Shown one piece after another: positions 36,234-44,800 of a stretch of 64,000 bases of DNA. A program made the position numbers and the translations under genes. A model generated the notes under the pieces. It was given only the letters and a program-made list of their open reading frames with translations. It ran no database searches and was not told the DNA's origin. Position 1 is the first letter of the stretch; every line of letters starts with the position of its first letter. This stretch comes from Listeria farberi (lineage in GTDB: Bacteria; Bacillota; Bacilli; Lactobacillales; Listeriaceae), in contig NZ_JAARZJ010000016.1 in the NCBI RefSeq assembly GCF_014229245.1, forward strand, positions 1 through 64,000, in the 5' to 3' direction.

Positions 36234-37121
36234 TTAAACCTCCATTACTTCTTTCTTACCTTTTAATGATTGAATCAACATGGAAATACCTGTGTAAATA
36301 ATTACCACTACAATAACCCACATTAATATCTCTAGATTCATACTTTTGACAAGCGTTGCTGCGATTACAACACCTACAACACCTCCAAGAGTAATTCCGA
36401 TAGCAGCTTTCCTTGAATATTCACCCACCTTGATATATTCTACACCAGCAACCGGCATCAATCCTGCGCAAGATGCCATCATGATTGGAAAAGCAACAAG
36501 AGGATTTAATCCTAACAATGCTACCATCGCCATACAAGGTGCATAAAGTCCCACACCCGCTGACATTAAAGCTCCGAAAATAAAATTCCCAACAATACCT
36601 ATTACTAAGCGAATACCAGTCAAGCCTAATGCAGTATTGTCTTTACCTAGAGCATCAAGTAAGCCTTGCTGCTTCAATATCATGAGAACTGCCGTTATAA
36701 TCAGAGCAATTCCCATTATCATTTGAACTTTTTTCTCTGGCAATTTCACTACAGTTCTAGAGCCTACAAAAGATCCGATAATCGCTGCAATTACTAGTGA
36801 TATTAATGTAACTGGCGAAACTTCTACGACGCGAATGAAAATAAATGCTTCTAATATTACGGGAATCGAATGCGCGATGTTCAATGTTCCTGGTAAAAGT
36901 GCATCCGATTTCAAATATTTGGTAAGCTTAAACGCTAATGTGGTCGGTGCAAAGCAACCGATCCCTAAGGTATCCAAAAAGTCCGTAATAAAACCGATAA
37001 CCATTGAAACAACATAATTTCCTTTGCCCAAATTATTCCTATTTCGATAGATATCTTTAATAAAGTAACTTAAAAAATAGATTGTAAGAGCCCCTAAAAC
37101 TACTAATAATATTGTCGCCAT
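36234..37121 (-). CDS. TauE/SafE-family membrane permease
   Basis: 295 residues with about eight membrane helices (for example VVLGALTIYFLSYFI, VVSMVIGFITDFLDTLGIG, LVIGIVGNFIFGALMSAG, ILMWVIVVVIIYTGISML). Two half-repeats with GIGCFAPTTLAFKL and GVGLYAPCMAMVALLG give the TauE/SafE (COG0730) pattern. Members move sulfite, sulfoacetate or other anions. Sitting between prdF and selD, it may move proline-pathway products or a selenium or sulfur anion; that assignment is inference. Gap to prdF is 15 bp. Confidence 0.75.
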   Translation of the reverse strand: MATILLVVLGALTIYFLSYFIKDIYRNRNNLGKGNYVVSMVIGFITDFLDTLGIGCFAPTTLAFKLTKYLKSDALLPGTLNIAHSIPVILEAFIFIRVVEVSPVTLISLVIAAIIGSFVGSRTVVKLPEKKVQMIMGIALIITAVLMILKQQGLLDALGKDNTALGLTGIRLVIGIVGNFIFGALMSAGVGLYAPCMAMVALLGLNPLVAFPIMMASCAGLMPVAGVEYIKVGEYSRKAAIGITLGGVVGVVIAATLVKSMNLEILMWVIVVVIIYTGISMLIQSLKGKKEVMEV

Positions 37122-37136
37122 TTATATACTTCCTTT

Positions 37137-38153
37137 CTATTTCAGCACAAAGCCGTTCTTAAGTGGGTCTTTATCATCAACCAGAAAGCTATTAAATCCA
37201 GTAATATAAGCTGACCCTGTAATTTCAGGGATAACTGCTGGAATATCTGCTACTCTGCTTTCGCTTTTGACACGTCCTATAAATAGGGTCCCCAAAATAC
37301 TCTCATAAACAAATGGTTCGTCTACTTTCAATTCATTTTTAGCAAATAACGTTGCGATTTTAGCACTTGTTCCAGTCCCACACGGAGAACGATCAATCTG
37401 TCCATTGCCAAAGACAACAACATTTTTATAGGTTGCCATAGGATTAGTCGGCGCATCATAAAATTCAACTAAATCAACCGTTTGAATATGTGTTAGCGTA
37501 GGATGTTGAATGGTAATTTGTTCATTAATTGCTTGGCGAATCTCAACACCAAACGCAGCAAATTCCGCAACATTACTAGGTTCTACTTTTAAACCAACTA
37601 CACTAGAAGGCAAGATTGCAAAAAAGCTACCTCCAAAAGAAATATCCACTTTTATTGTTCCAAGACCAGGAACATCCACTTCTTGATCACGCTTATAAAG
37701 AAATGACTCTACATTCTCAAAAGAAACTTCTTTAACATGAAACGGCTCATCTAAGTATGCAGTTGCTCGAACTAACCCTGCAGGTGTATCTAATGTGACA
37801 AATACTTTCCGATCCGACTCGTTAACTTCAACCATCCCTGTTTCTACAGCTGCAGTTACTGCTGCAATCGTATTGTGCCCACACATATTAAGATAACCAC
37901 CAGTGTCCATAAAAATAATACCTAAGTCCGCTTCTGCAGTCGTCGGTTCCAAAATAAACGCGCCAAACATATCATTATGTCCACGTGGCTCAAACATTAA
38001 AGTTTGCCGTAATGTATCCTTATGCTCCATTAAATATTGTTTTTTTTCAGCCATTGTTTTTCCAGGGATTTTGGGAATTCCCCCTGTGATAAGACGTGCT
38101 GCTTCTCCTGCTGTATGCGTATCAATTGCCGAAAACATTTTTGCTGCTTTCAT
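37137..38153 (-). CDS. prdF: Proline racemase
   Basis: 338 residues. Cofactor-free racemase giving D-proline for the reductase. Both catalytic cysteines are present: GGYLNMCGHNTIA (about residue 91) and DRSPCGTGTSAK (about 258). TIDTHTAGEAARLITGGIP-like start, and VKVDISFGGSFFAIL in the middle, are as in the family. Ribosome site AAGGAGAG precedes the ATG. Gene order after prdE is as in clostridial prd clusters. Confidence 0.95.
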   Translation of the reverse strand: MKAAKMFSAIDTHTAGEAARLITGGIPKIPGKTMAEKKQYLMEHKDTLRQTLMFEPRGHNDMFGAFILEPTTAEADLGIIFMDTGGYLNMCGHNTIAAVTAAVETGMVEVNESDRKVFVTLDTPAGLVRATAYLDEPFHVKEVSFENVESFLYKRDQEVDVPGLGTIKVDISFGGSFFAILPSSVVGLKVEPSNVAEFAAFGVEIRQAINEQITIQHPTLTHIQTVDLVEFYDAPTNPMATYKNVVVFGNGQIDRSPCGTGTSAKIATLFAKNELKVDEPFVYESILGTLFIGRVKSESRVADIPAVIPEITGSAYITGFNSFLVDDKDPLKNGFVLK

Positions 38154-38169
38154 TCTATTACACTCTCCT

Positions 38170-38640
38170 TCAACTTTTACTTTGGCGCATTTTTAGTTTA
38201 ATAAAAGCTAGTGCCTTCTTTGCGTCCATTTTATCAACTGCATTTTCGCCAACTACTTGCGTTTCTATCCCTGATTCCGATTTATTTATATCTAAAACCA
38301 TCTTTGTATATTCGTTTTCAACAACAAAACCTGCTTGTGTACCAATAAACTTTAAACCAACGATTGAAATATCATTTTGAACAATTTGGGCTAGCGTATT
38401 GGCAAAATCAATATCCGAATTACCCCACCCATCCGTTGACAATATGACACCATCGGTTTGCATGCGTTGTAACCAAACCGCTGTTCTTTTACCAACCAAA
38501 TATTTCAGATAATTATCTTGCGGTGTTCCAACTACTAAGATGCCTTGAAAATCAATATCAGTATCTTCACCTAATACAGCAACAATAGGATCTTGGAAGT
38601 GGTGTAACGTTGTTTCTTTTGTAGATGGTCCTATTCCCAT
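38170..38640 (-). CDS. prdE: PrdE, proline reductase cluster protein
   Basis: 156 residues. Paralogous to the C-terminal part of PrdA: GIGPSTKETTLHHFQDPIVA versus CIGPASKETSRHYFREPLVT, STDGWGNSDIDFANTL versus TTEGFGNNHIDFASHI, and the shared end helix. It starts exactly where PrdA is cut to form its pyruvoyl group, but has MG in place of the cysteine, so it cannot form pyruvoyl. Probably a structural or regulatory partner of PrdD. Confidence 0.9.
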   Translation of the reverse strand: MGIGPSTKETTLHHFQDPIVAVLGEDTDIDFQGILVVGTPQDNYLKYLVGKRTAVWLQRMQTDGVILSTDGWGNSDIDFANTLAQIVQNDISIVGLKFIGTQAGFVVENEYTKMVLDINKSESGIETQVVGENAVDKMDAKKALAFIKLKMRQSKS

Positions 38641-38670
38641 ATCATCACCTTCACTTGTTCATATTTTCAC

Positions 38671-39417
38671 TTAAACCATCGCTCGAATAGCTCCATCACG
38701 ATATTCATTGGGGGTAAGTAAAATCGGCATATTACCAATATCAATAATAGACACTCCGTTTGCAAAACCACCTGGTTCTTTCGGAAAAAGCAGATTATCA
38801 TACATCGCGCCTTGCCCAGCAACTTGCTTTACCAAAACAACTTTTGGTTTTCCACTTGCATCGCTCGCTTTAAAAAAATGCCGTTCTTTTGCTTGTTTCA
38901 TTTCAAGCTTTTTCAATTGTTCTCGGATTGGTTGTAACCACTGATCCGCATAAGAAAATACATTTAAACATAGTTTGCGATCAAAGACTGTTCCTTCTTT
39001 CACTAAAATATCTAGCAAAAGAATCTGATCCGCATTATTCGGTGTCCCTGCTTTTCCAAATACCATTTGTTCATCTAAAAATCCTACGGATGAACCAAAT
39101 TCATGAAGCTGTTCACCATTTTTGATGGCACCAGTAAGTACTACTTTTACACCAGTTAGCGTATGTGTAATCCCATAACCGAGCTCTCCTAAAGACTTAG
39201 TTGAAATTGGTAAAACATCCATAATCGTATTGATTCGCTGATGACGCTCGGTTGGTGAAATAATTTTCACCGTGAATTTTTCCAACCAGTCAACCTCAGC
39301 AGGTGGCGCTTGTGTAATGGTTAGGCATCCTGACGTTAGTATTGGCAGTTCAGCTATTGTTATTGTATCTATAGGGAATGTACGAATTTCCAATTCACTT
39401 TTTTTCATTTTTTTCAC
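38671..39417 (-). CDS. prdD: PrdD, proline reductase cluster protein
   Basis: 248 residues. Paralogous to the middle of PrdA (about residues 180-423): MDVLPISTKSLGELGYGITH, LTGAIKNGEQLHEFGSSVGF, VLVKQVAGQGAMYDNLLFPK and the end DGAIRAMV aligning with PrdA DGGIHALT. The gene stops where PrdA's cleavage site would be. PrdD and PrdE together therefore mirror one processed PrdA. Confidence 0.9.
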   Translation of the reverse strand: MKKMKKSELEIRTFPIDTITIAELPILTSGCLTITQAPPAEVDWLEKFTVKIISPTERHQRINTIMDVLPISTKSLGELGYGITHTLTGVKVVLTGAIKNGEQLHEFGSSVGFLDEQMVFGKAGTPNNADQILLLDILVKEGTVFDRKLCLNVFSYADQWLQPIREQLKKLEMKQAKERHFFKASDASGKPKVVLVKQVAGQGAMYDNLLFPKEPGGFANGVSIIDIGNMPILLTPNEYRDGAIRAMV

Positions 39418-39468
39418 CTAAACAGCGTATAAACCATGGGGAAAAATTCCCCATAGTTTATTGCATTA

Positions 39469-40194
39469 TTAAATATGTGCAATGTATTCATAAGGTAATG
39501 GTACAATTTTCCCTGGTGTTTCAATTGCAATTAATTCTGTTAAAGTATCTTTTAAGATATGAGTCTGCATATCAATATTGTTTGGTTCACCAGCATTTGC
39601 TCCCATTGGAACAAGTGGCGCCACTGCTCTTGGCGAGCCATTTTGGCGTACCACTGGTGGTAATGCTGCGATTAAAATAGTAGGAATTCCTGCTTCCTCA
39701 ATTGCTCTCTGCACGATCACGGCAGTTCTATGACAAGTCCCTCAACCGGCTGTCATTACAACTGCATCGATATTTTCCTCTACTAATTTCTGGGCGATTT
39801 CTGGACCAGTTACTTGACTAAATGCATCTTGGTCCCCACCGCCCCCCATAAAACCGTAATGAATAGGTGCTACTTCTTTAATAAAACCTTGCTCCGCTAA
39901 TTCACGTAACCGGTCAATCGGGAACATACAGTTAACATCTTTGTTTACATCTCCATTATCATAGCCACCGTGTGATACCATTAACTCACTAGTCGGCGCA
40001 TCTCCCGGGACCTCACGATAGCTAGTATCTCCAGCTAAGTTAAAACGTTGATCGCTTTTCAAATGTACGCCAGCCGCTGTAGCTAGAGCAACACGCATTT
40101 CTTTTAATTCCTTTTTTACAGGTGTAAAGATTGATTTTGGTGTAATTGGTACAAAAATCTCTGATTGTAAACCTTCAAATACCGTTAATGACAT
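39469..40194 (-). CDS. prdB: D-proline reductase selenoprotein subunit PrdB
   Basis: 241 residues when the in-frame TGA at 39742-39744 is read as selenocysteine (residue 151). Context VVMTAG-U-GTCHRTAV gives the UxxC redox motif of the family. The frame before it (SLTVFEGLQSEIFVPI, GDTSYREVPGDAPTSEL, MVSHGGYDNGD, HYGFMGGGGDQ) and after it (PTILIAALPPVVRQNGSPRA, PLVPMGANAGEPN) are both PrdB. Automatic annotation would split it in two. The catalytic subunit that, with PrdA, reduces D-proline to 5-aminovalerate. A short CUGC/GCAG stem 20 nt after UGA is a weak SECIS candidate. Confidence 0.96.
39742..39744 (-). other. Selenocysteine UGA codon of prdB
   Basis: TGA on the minus strand, flanked by conserved GG and GTC codons of PrdB. 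The coding frame continues without other stops for 90 codons. Confidence 0.95.
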
Positions 40195-40213
40195 TTGGTA
40201 AAACTCCTTTCAA

Positions 40214-40516
40214 CTAATTATTTTCTGGATTATATTTCGCTTTGATTTCTGCTTGTTTTGCTTTATATGACTGAATAGCCTCTACATACTTTTGGTTCGG
40301 CTCTGCTTCCAAAACTTCTGGATAAGATAGCAAAAAGCCTACTTCTTGACCTAATTGGAGAGGATCTGCTGAAATAATCATTCTCCTTGGAATCATAAAT
40401 TGCCCTAAGCGTCCTTTAATATCAATAGTCACACTTGCATCTGTAATCTCAACTAAAATACCTTCGTACATCCGTTCAGTTGACATATATGTCAACTGAT
40501 TTGTTCTATCTTCCAT
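40214..40516 (-). CDS. Small prd-operon protein (CBO2463/CBO2479-like)
   Basis: 100 residues from the ATG at 40516 (GAGGTG 5 nt before; a GTG two codons earlier is too close). GILVEITDASVTIDIKGRLG, FMIPRRMIISADPLQLGQEV form a small beta-barrel-like domain, then a helical tail (KYVEAIQSYKAKQAEIKAKY). I place it in the CBO2463/CBO2479 group of short proteins encoded in clostridial prd clusters, from memory of the pattern. Located between prdA and prdB. Function unknown. Confidence 0.7.
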   Translation of the reverse strand: MEDRTNQLTYMSTERMYEGILVEITDASVTIDIKGRLGQFMIPRRMIISADPLQLGQEVGFLLSYPEVLEAEPNQKYVEAIQSYKAKQAEIKAKYNPENN

Positions 40517-40551
40517 AAACACACCTCAAACATATCTCCATTTTTGTTTGC

Positions 40552-42441
40552 TTATGCTTCGTCTTTTTCATAGATTTTTCGGCGTTTTTCACTTTTAGGG
40601 AGAACTTGCTCATTTTCAACCAAATCAATTTTTGTTCCTAATTGTTTTTCGATAACCTCAATGTTACTTTGTTTAACATTAGGATTCCACTTACGTTCTG
40701 GCTTATCAATTTGTCCGCCACCTAGCAATGTTTTTAACATTGCCAACGCTCTAATTGCATCTTCTTTACACAATGTATTGTTTGATAATACCTCGTTTTC
40801 GATGCCTTGTTTTGATTTGTTATTATCAATCATGGCTTCCATATATTTATTACCGACAACTAGAGCACCTTGCATAGCTGAAAAACTCTCTCCTACCACT
40901 TTCACACCACGTTTACCAAGTTCTTCAATGTGCGATGCAAAATCGATGTGGTTATTTCCAAAGCCTTCTGTAGTAATAATCGCGCCGTCAATCCCCATCG
41001 CTTCCACCATCATGCCTAGCCGTTTGGAAACATAGAATTTTTCAGAATTCGCTTGTGGAGAGCCAACAAATGCAATCCCTACTAAGTCAATTTCTTCATC
41101 CTTCATCGCTTCCGTCACGAGTGGTTCGCGAAAATAATGTCGCGATGTTTCTTTAGATGCTGGTCCAATACACGTCAACGCATGGATTCCCCCATCTAAC
41201 ACTTCGGTAGGCGCTAAAATAACAGGTAAGTTTCCTAAATCAACATTTGGTTTTGCCCCAAGTGTCCCAACTGGTTCGATTGGCATAATCAAGTTATCAT
41301 GCATCGCACCTTGGCCCATGATTTCTTTAATCACCAGCACTTTTTTCTTACTAGGACGACGATATTGCGTAATCTCTTCTGTATCAACGACAAGCGTTTC
41401 TTCAGCTTGTTTAAGCGCTTTGCGGATTTCTTCTGTCACATAATCTGCGGCTTGGTGAGCTGCTAATGGACCACTTCGCTCCATATTAGTACCAGCTTTA
41501 ATCGTGACCTGTGCTTTAATAAAGATTTCCCCTTTATCTGGAGCACCCGGTCGTCCCCACATGATGTTACGGTCTAATTCACCTTCTGATGAACCGAATT
41601 CCCCAATTTGTACGCCATTAGCATCAGTCCCTGTAAGAATCATAACAACGCCATCTAAAATACGTGTGACACCTTCACCGATTTCACCTTCTTCTTTTGT
41701 TGCAATCGGTTGAACATCCATAATTGTCTCACTGTACGTACCATAAGCATCCGGTGTGATAATTTCAAGTTTCATTCCTTCTACGAGTTTTTCTGTAGCT
41801 GCAGCTTCTTGACAAAGAGCTTCTGCCGCTCGTAGATATAAAGTCGTACCTTCAATTTTCGTTTCTTCTGCAAAAACTACTTTTTCAATTTTAAAGTGTT
41901 TACGCATAAAACCACGAATTTTTTGTTCCTGCGCAGTTTCTCCCACAAGATTACCGGTCACAGAAGCTGTGGTTTCGGTCGCTTGTACTTGCGATGCCGT
42001 CGTTGGTTTCATAGCTGCTGCTATTGCTGGAATCGGGACTTCTAAATTGATTCCTTTCCCTTCTTCAATGTGAATTTTAATCGTTTGTCCGGAAAACACT
42101 TGTCCTTCTTGGACAGTTGCAGCAGGTTGCATCGTACTGGATTCTGCCACTATTGTTTGTTCAGCGGATTCGCTTACTTCTTCTGATTCCAGAACACCTT
42201 CTACTAAATCAACCGTCAAAGGTACTAAAGCATCCGTCGTTTTTAATAATTTAGCCCCTAAAACCTGGCCGATTTTCAAGCCATTATCTGGTATCGTTAG
42301 TAAACCAGAATCTTCTAAATCCGCAAAAATTGCTGGATCTTCTAAGTTTGATGGTTCAATTGTAATGCCCGCTTCCGCACGGCAACATAATACTGCTGGA
42401 TCACTTGCGTGCTCTTTAGCAGTTTCAACTGTAATTGACAT
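40552..42441 (-). CDS. prdA: D-proline reductase proprotein PrdA
   Basis: 629 residues. Known PrdA is a proprotein cleaved at a cysteine, giving a 23-kDa chain with an N-terminal pyruvoyl group and a larger chain. Here the site is GGIHALT-CIGPASKETS, Cys at about 424, and the chain after it is about 206 residues, the expected size. Other marks: EIGEFGSSEGELDRNIMWG-like segment, KEIMGQGAMHDNLIMP, GAIITTEGFGNNHID. Residues about 90-170 form an Ala/Thr/Glu-rich linker. The pyruvoyl binds the proline nitrogen while PrdB selenium attacks. Second gene of the operon. Confidence 0.96.
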   Translation of the reverse strand: MSITVETAKEHASDPAVLCCRAEAGITIEPSNLEDPAIFADLEDSGLLTIPDNGLKIGQVLGAKLLKTTDALVPLTVDLVEGVLESEEVSESAEQTIVAESSTMQPAATVQEGQVFSGQTIKIHIEEGKGINLEVPIPAIAAAMKPTTASQVQATETTASVTGNLVGETAQEQKIRGFMRKHFKIEKVVFAEETKIEGTTLYLRAAEALCQEAAATEKLVEGMKLEIITPDAYGTYSETIMDVQPIATKEEGEIGEGVTRILDGVVMILTGTDANGVQIGEFGSSEGELDRNIMWGRPGAPDKGEIFIKAQVTIKAGTNMERSGPLAAHQAADYVTEEIRKALKQAEETLVVDTEEITQYRRPSKKKVLVIKEIMGQGAMHDNLIMPIEPVGTLGAKPNVDLGNLPVILAPTEVLDGGIHALTCIGPASKETSRHYFREPLVTEAMKDEEIDLVGIAFVGSPQANSEKFYVSKRLGMMVEAMGIDGAIITTEGFGNNHIDFASHIEELGKRGVKVVGESFSAMQGALVVGNKYMEAMIDNNKSKQGIENEVLSNNTLCKEDAIRALAMLKTLLGGGQIDKPERKWNPNVKQSNIEVIEKQLGTKIDLVENEQVLPKSEKRRKIYEKDEA

Positions 42442-42462
42442 AAGTCAAAACCTCCTAAATTT

Positions 42463-43749
42463 TTAATTGGTAGGCAATCGTCTGTATAGTTTATGACTTG
42501 CCGCCCGTAGCACATGATCTGTATGATGATAAACCGGAACTCCTAACCTAGGAGCTACACCCATAACGGTGTTTGTTCAATCTTGACAAGTGCCTGTTAA
42601 AACAACTTCTGCACCGTCTTTTTTCATTTGCATTACTTTTTCTGCTTGACCTGGGCAAACGCCCGGCAAGTCACATCTATATCTTCCATTTACTTCTACC
42701 ATTCGTTTGCATCGTTGTTCTGAAACAACTTCCGCCCCCATGTTGTGTGCAATTTCTTCTAAACGTGCTTTTCCGCCACCGCATTCGCAAATTAAGATAC
42801 CGATTTTTCGATTTTCTTGCGGAAAAGGCATAGAGACTAAAACACCGCCAGTTGTTTTGTTAACTGGTGTCGCCTCTTCACCACTAGAACCGGTAAATGG
42901 TCCACCAATCACTATTTCGCCATGTGGCTCAACATAGCCTCCTGCTGCATCAATCAATAGTTTTACTGGTGTACCGATTGGAACATTTTCAAAAACGTGC
43001 GAGCCTTGCTGTACCCGACCTGAAACAGTTATATCCTTTTCAATACACGGCTTACGCAACTCAATGGCTTCTGCTACATGCTTGATTGTCTCAACGTTGG
43101 AGACAATTGCATTCGCTTCAATCGGTAATTGGCCCGGCTTAAGTGTAATCCCCAAAAGTTCTCGGATAATCACACGCTCGTCTCCTGCTGGATACATATC
43201 TGGCAAGTATTTAACTTCAATCAACGGTTCATTTTTCACAGCTTTCCCTAAAGCATACATTGCTGTTCGATATTTAGTCTTAATCGCAAAATAAGCTTTC
43301 TTGGCTTCAGTAATCTCAATCATATACTTAAGTCCCCGAACAAGTTGCTCAGCATTTTCTTCAATTTGCTTAATATTGTGTGCTAGTAACGGTTCGCACT
43401 CAGCTGCATTAGCAATTAAATAGCCGCCAATAATTTTTGTTGATAATTTCACATATGTAGGAAAACCTGCTCCACCAGCACCAACAACCCCCGCTTCCTC
43501 AATCATAGCTAAATGATCAGTTTGCTCGGCAATCGGTACAAAAGTATCAGACTGAACTTCAGCTAATTGAATTTCGATTGCCGTTTCTGAAATGGCAATG
43601 ATTTCACCGGAAACGCTTGCATGAATATTAGCTCCAAGCCCTGCCGGTTTAGCAATCAACTGCCCTTTTTCCACATACTCACCAATGGCAATAACTGGGT
43701 TGCACGGCGCACCAACATGTTGTTTTAATGGTATTTGAAAATTTGTCAT
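42463..43749 (-). CDS. prdC: PrdC, RnfC-like selenoprotein electron carrier
   Basis: 428 residues with the TGA at 42577-42579 read as selenocysteine (residue 391); without it the frame would stop at 390. After it come TNTVMGVAPRLGVPVYHH and TDHVLRAASHKLYRRLPTN. RnfC-like signs: HVGAPCNPVIAIGEYVEKGQ (barrel-sandwich domain), GVVGAGGAGFPTYVKLS, LLGITLKPGQLPIEANAIV. Then CECGGGKARLEEI, QRCKRMVEVNGRYRCDLPGVC and TGTCQD-U. It is thought to pass electrons from NADH to PrdAB. AGGAGGTGA site 6 nt before the ATG. First gene of the operon. Confidence 0.95.
42538..42556 (-). promoter_or_regulatory. Candidate SECIS hairpin of prdC
   Basis: On the mRNA, AGCUCCU and AGGAGUU form a 7-bp stem (one G-U) around loop AGGUU, starting 20 nt after the UGA at 42577. 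A short hairpin with GU in the loop just downstream of UGA is what bacterial SelB recognises. Confidence 0.6.
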
Positions 43750-43808
43750 TTTATCACCTCCTCGTATATTAGTATTTAGAACATTTATTAAAATGATTCT
43801 ATATATTC

Positions 43809-43825
43809 AAACCACTATGTGGTTT
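43809..43825. promoter_or_regulatory. Palindrome upstream of prdC
   Basis: AAACCAC, 3-bp spacer, GTGGTTT, centred about 68 bp upstream of the prdC start. Possible operator. On the minus strand TTGAAT follows it, but no good -10 or -24/-12 element was found. Confidence 0.4.
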
Positions 43826-43839
43826 AGAATTGTAGTAAG

Positions 43840-44019
43840 CAGGCAGAGGTCATACATCACCTTAGTCTTCCTTCGAAAGACTGATGCTTCTTCTCTTGAA
43901 GCTAGTATATGAATGAGCTAGATAAAATCATATTTTTGAATATCTAACGAGGCTGCATCATTCAAGAGTAGAGAGGATGATAACCACTATCTGACAAATT
44001 CTCAAAAGAACTTGATTTA
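43840..44019 (+). other. IS110-family left-end non-coding region (possible bridge RNA remnant)
   Basis: About 180 bp of non-coding sequence directly before the IS110 transposase start. It contains structured segments such as AGTCTT...AAGACT (43866-43884) and GAAGCTAGTATATGAATGAG. IS110-type elements encode their bridge RNA in such a region. The end of the element is not defined. Confidence 0.4.
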
Positions 44020-44214
44020 ATGTTCTTTATTGGTATTGATGTTGGTAAACGGAATAACGAAGTTGCTTTAATTGATAAAAAAGGAATTACTGTTGAAAAA
44101 CAATTCGTATTACCAATACAAAAATCTTTCCAAATGGAGTTAAAACCTGTACTAATCCTTTCCGTAGTTGCACAAATTTTTATCAGTGAAAATAAATGTA
44201 GTATTTTCTGCTAA
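44020..44214 (+). pseudogene. IS110-family transposase, N-terminal remnant
   Basis: MFFIGIDVGKRNNEVALIDK is the start of an IS110-family (DEDD) transposase, with the first catalytic Asp in GIDVG. Similarity fades after about residue 45 (SFQMELKP) and the rest of the roughly 400-residue protein is missing. Inactive. Confidence 0.8.
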
Positions 44215-44379
44215 TAGCCCCTGAACAAATTCAATATCCTGTGTATTAATACTATTTACATGGTCGTTAAGAAAATCACAGTCATTTTCATGTTCTTGTT
44301 CGTATTTTCACAAAAAAATATTATTGTTAGCATTAGCTAAGAAAGCATCAAGAAACAAATTAATATATTTCATTATCAT
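44152..44379 (-). pseudogene. Small hypothetical frame with in-frame TGA
   Basis: MIMKYINLFLDAFLANANNN, a TGA at 44308-44310, then KYEQEHENDCDFLNDHVNS and FVQGLLAENTTFIFTDKN to a stop at 44152. No ribosome site. The TGA probably replaces a tryptophan codon. Overlaps the end of the IS110 remnant. Between 44380 and 44755 nothing else is seen. Confidence 0.35.
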
Positions 44380-44755
44380 TCTAAAATACGAATAATTTAG
44401 GAATAACGATTAAGTGTCAGAATAATCCCAGTGTGGGTCCAAAGCTATCTTTTCAAATATATATCACTTAATTATTCCATATCCCTTCTTATTCTCAGTG
44501 CGTTTAGTGCTAGTTTTAATACATTTGAAACCATTCTTTAACCCACACTTCCTTTTGACATGACGGGTAAAAAAGGTATTGAAAAGCGTAATAGATGCAT
44601 AATCTTTAGATATATCATAATTAATAGAATAAGATTTCTTGAAAAATTAAAATATACAGAAGTCATCAACTTTTAAAAATTGGAAACTATATCATTTTTT
44701 TAATAAAATCAAACATTTTAGTAACCGACAATTGAAGCTCTATAAAATTTAACAA

Positions 44756-44784
44756 TTGATTTTTACCGCGTTCAATGTTAAAGT
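44756..44784 (+). promoter_or_regulatory. Putative promoter of tRNA-Sec
   Basis: TTGATT (44756-44761), 17-bp spacer, TAAAGT (44779-44784), placing the start a few bases before the tRNA. Confidence 0.4.
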
Positions 44785-44800
44785 TATTTTTGTAGTTATT

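Noticed and set aside
43750-43840. Sigma-54 promoter for prdC
   Set aside because: No TGGCAC-N5-TTGC element found upstream of prdC on the minus strand.
44308-44310. In-frame TGA in a small frame between prd and tRNA-Sec as selenocysteine
   Set aside because: No ribosome site, no redox context, and position inside IS debris. Tryptophan codon loss is simpler.
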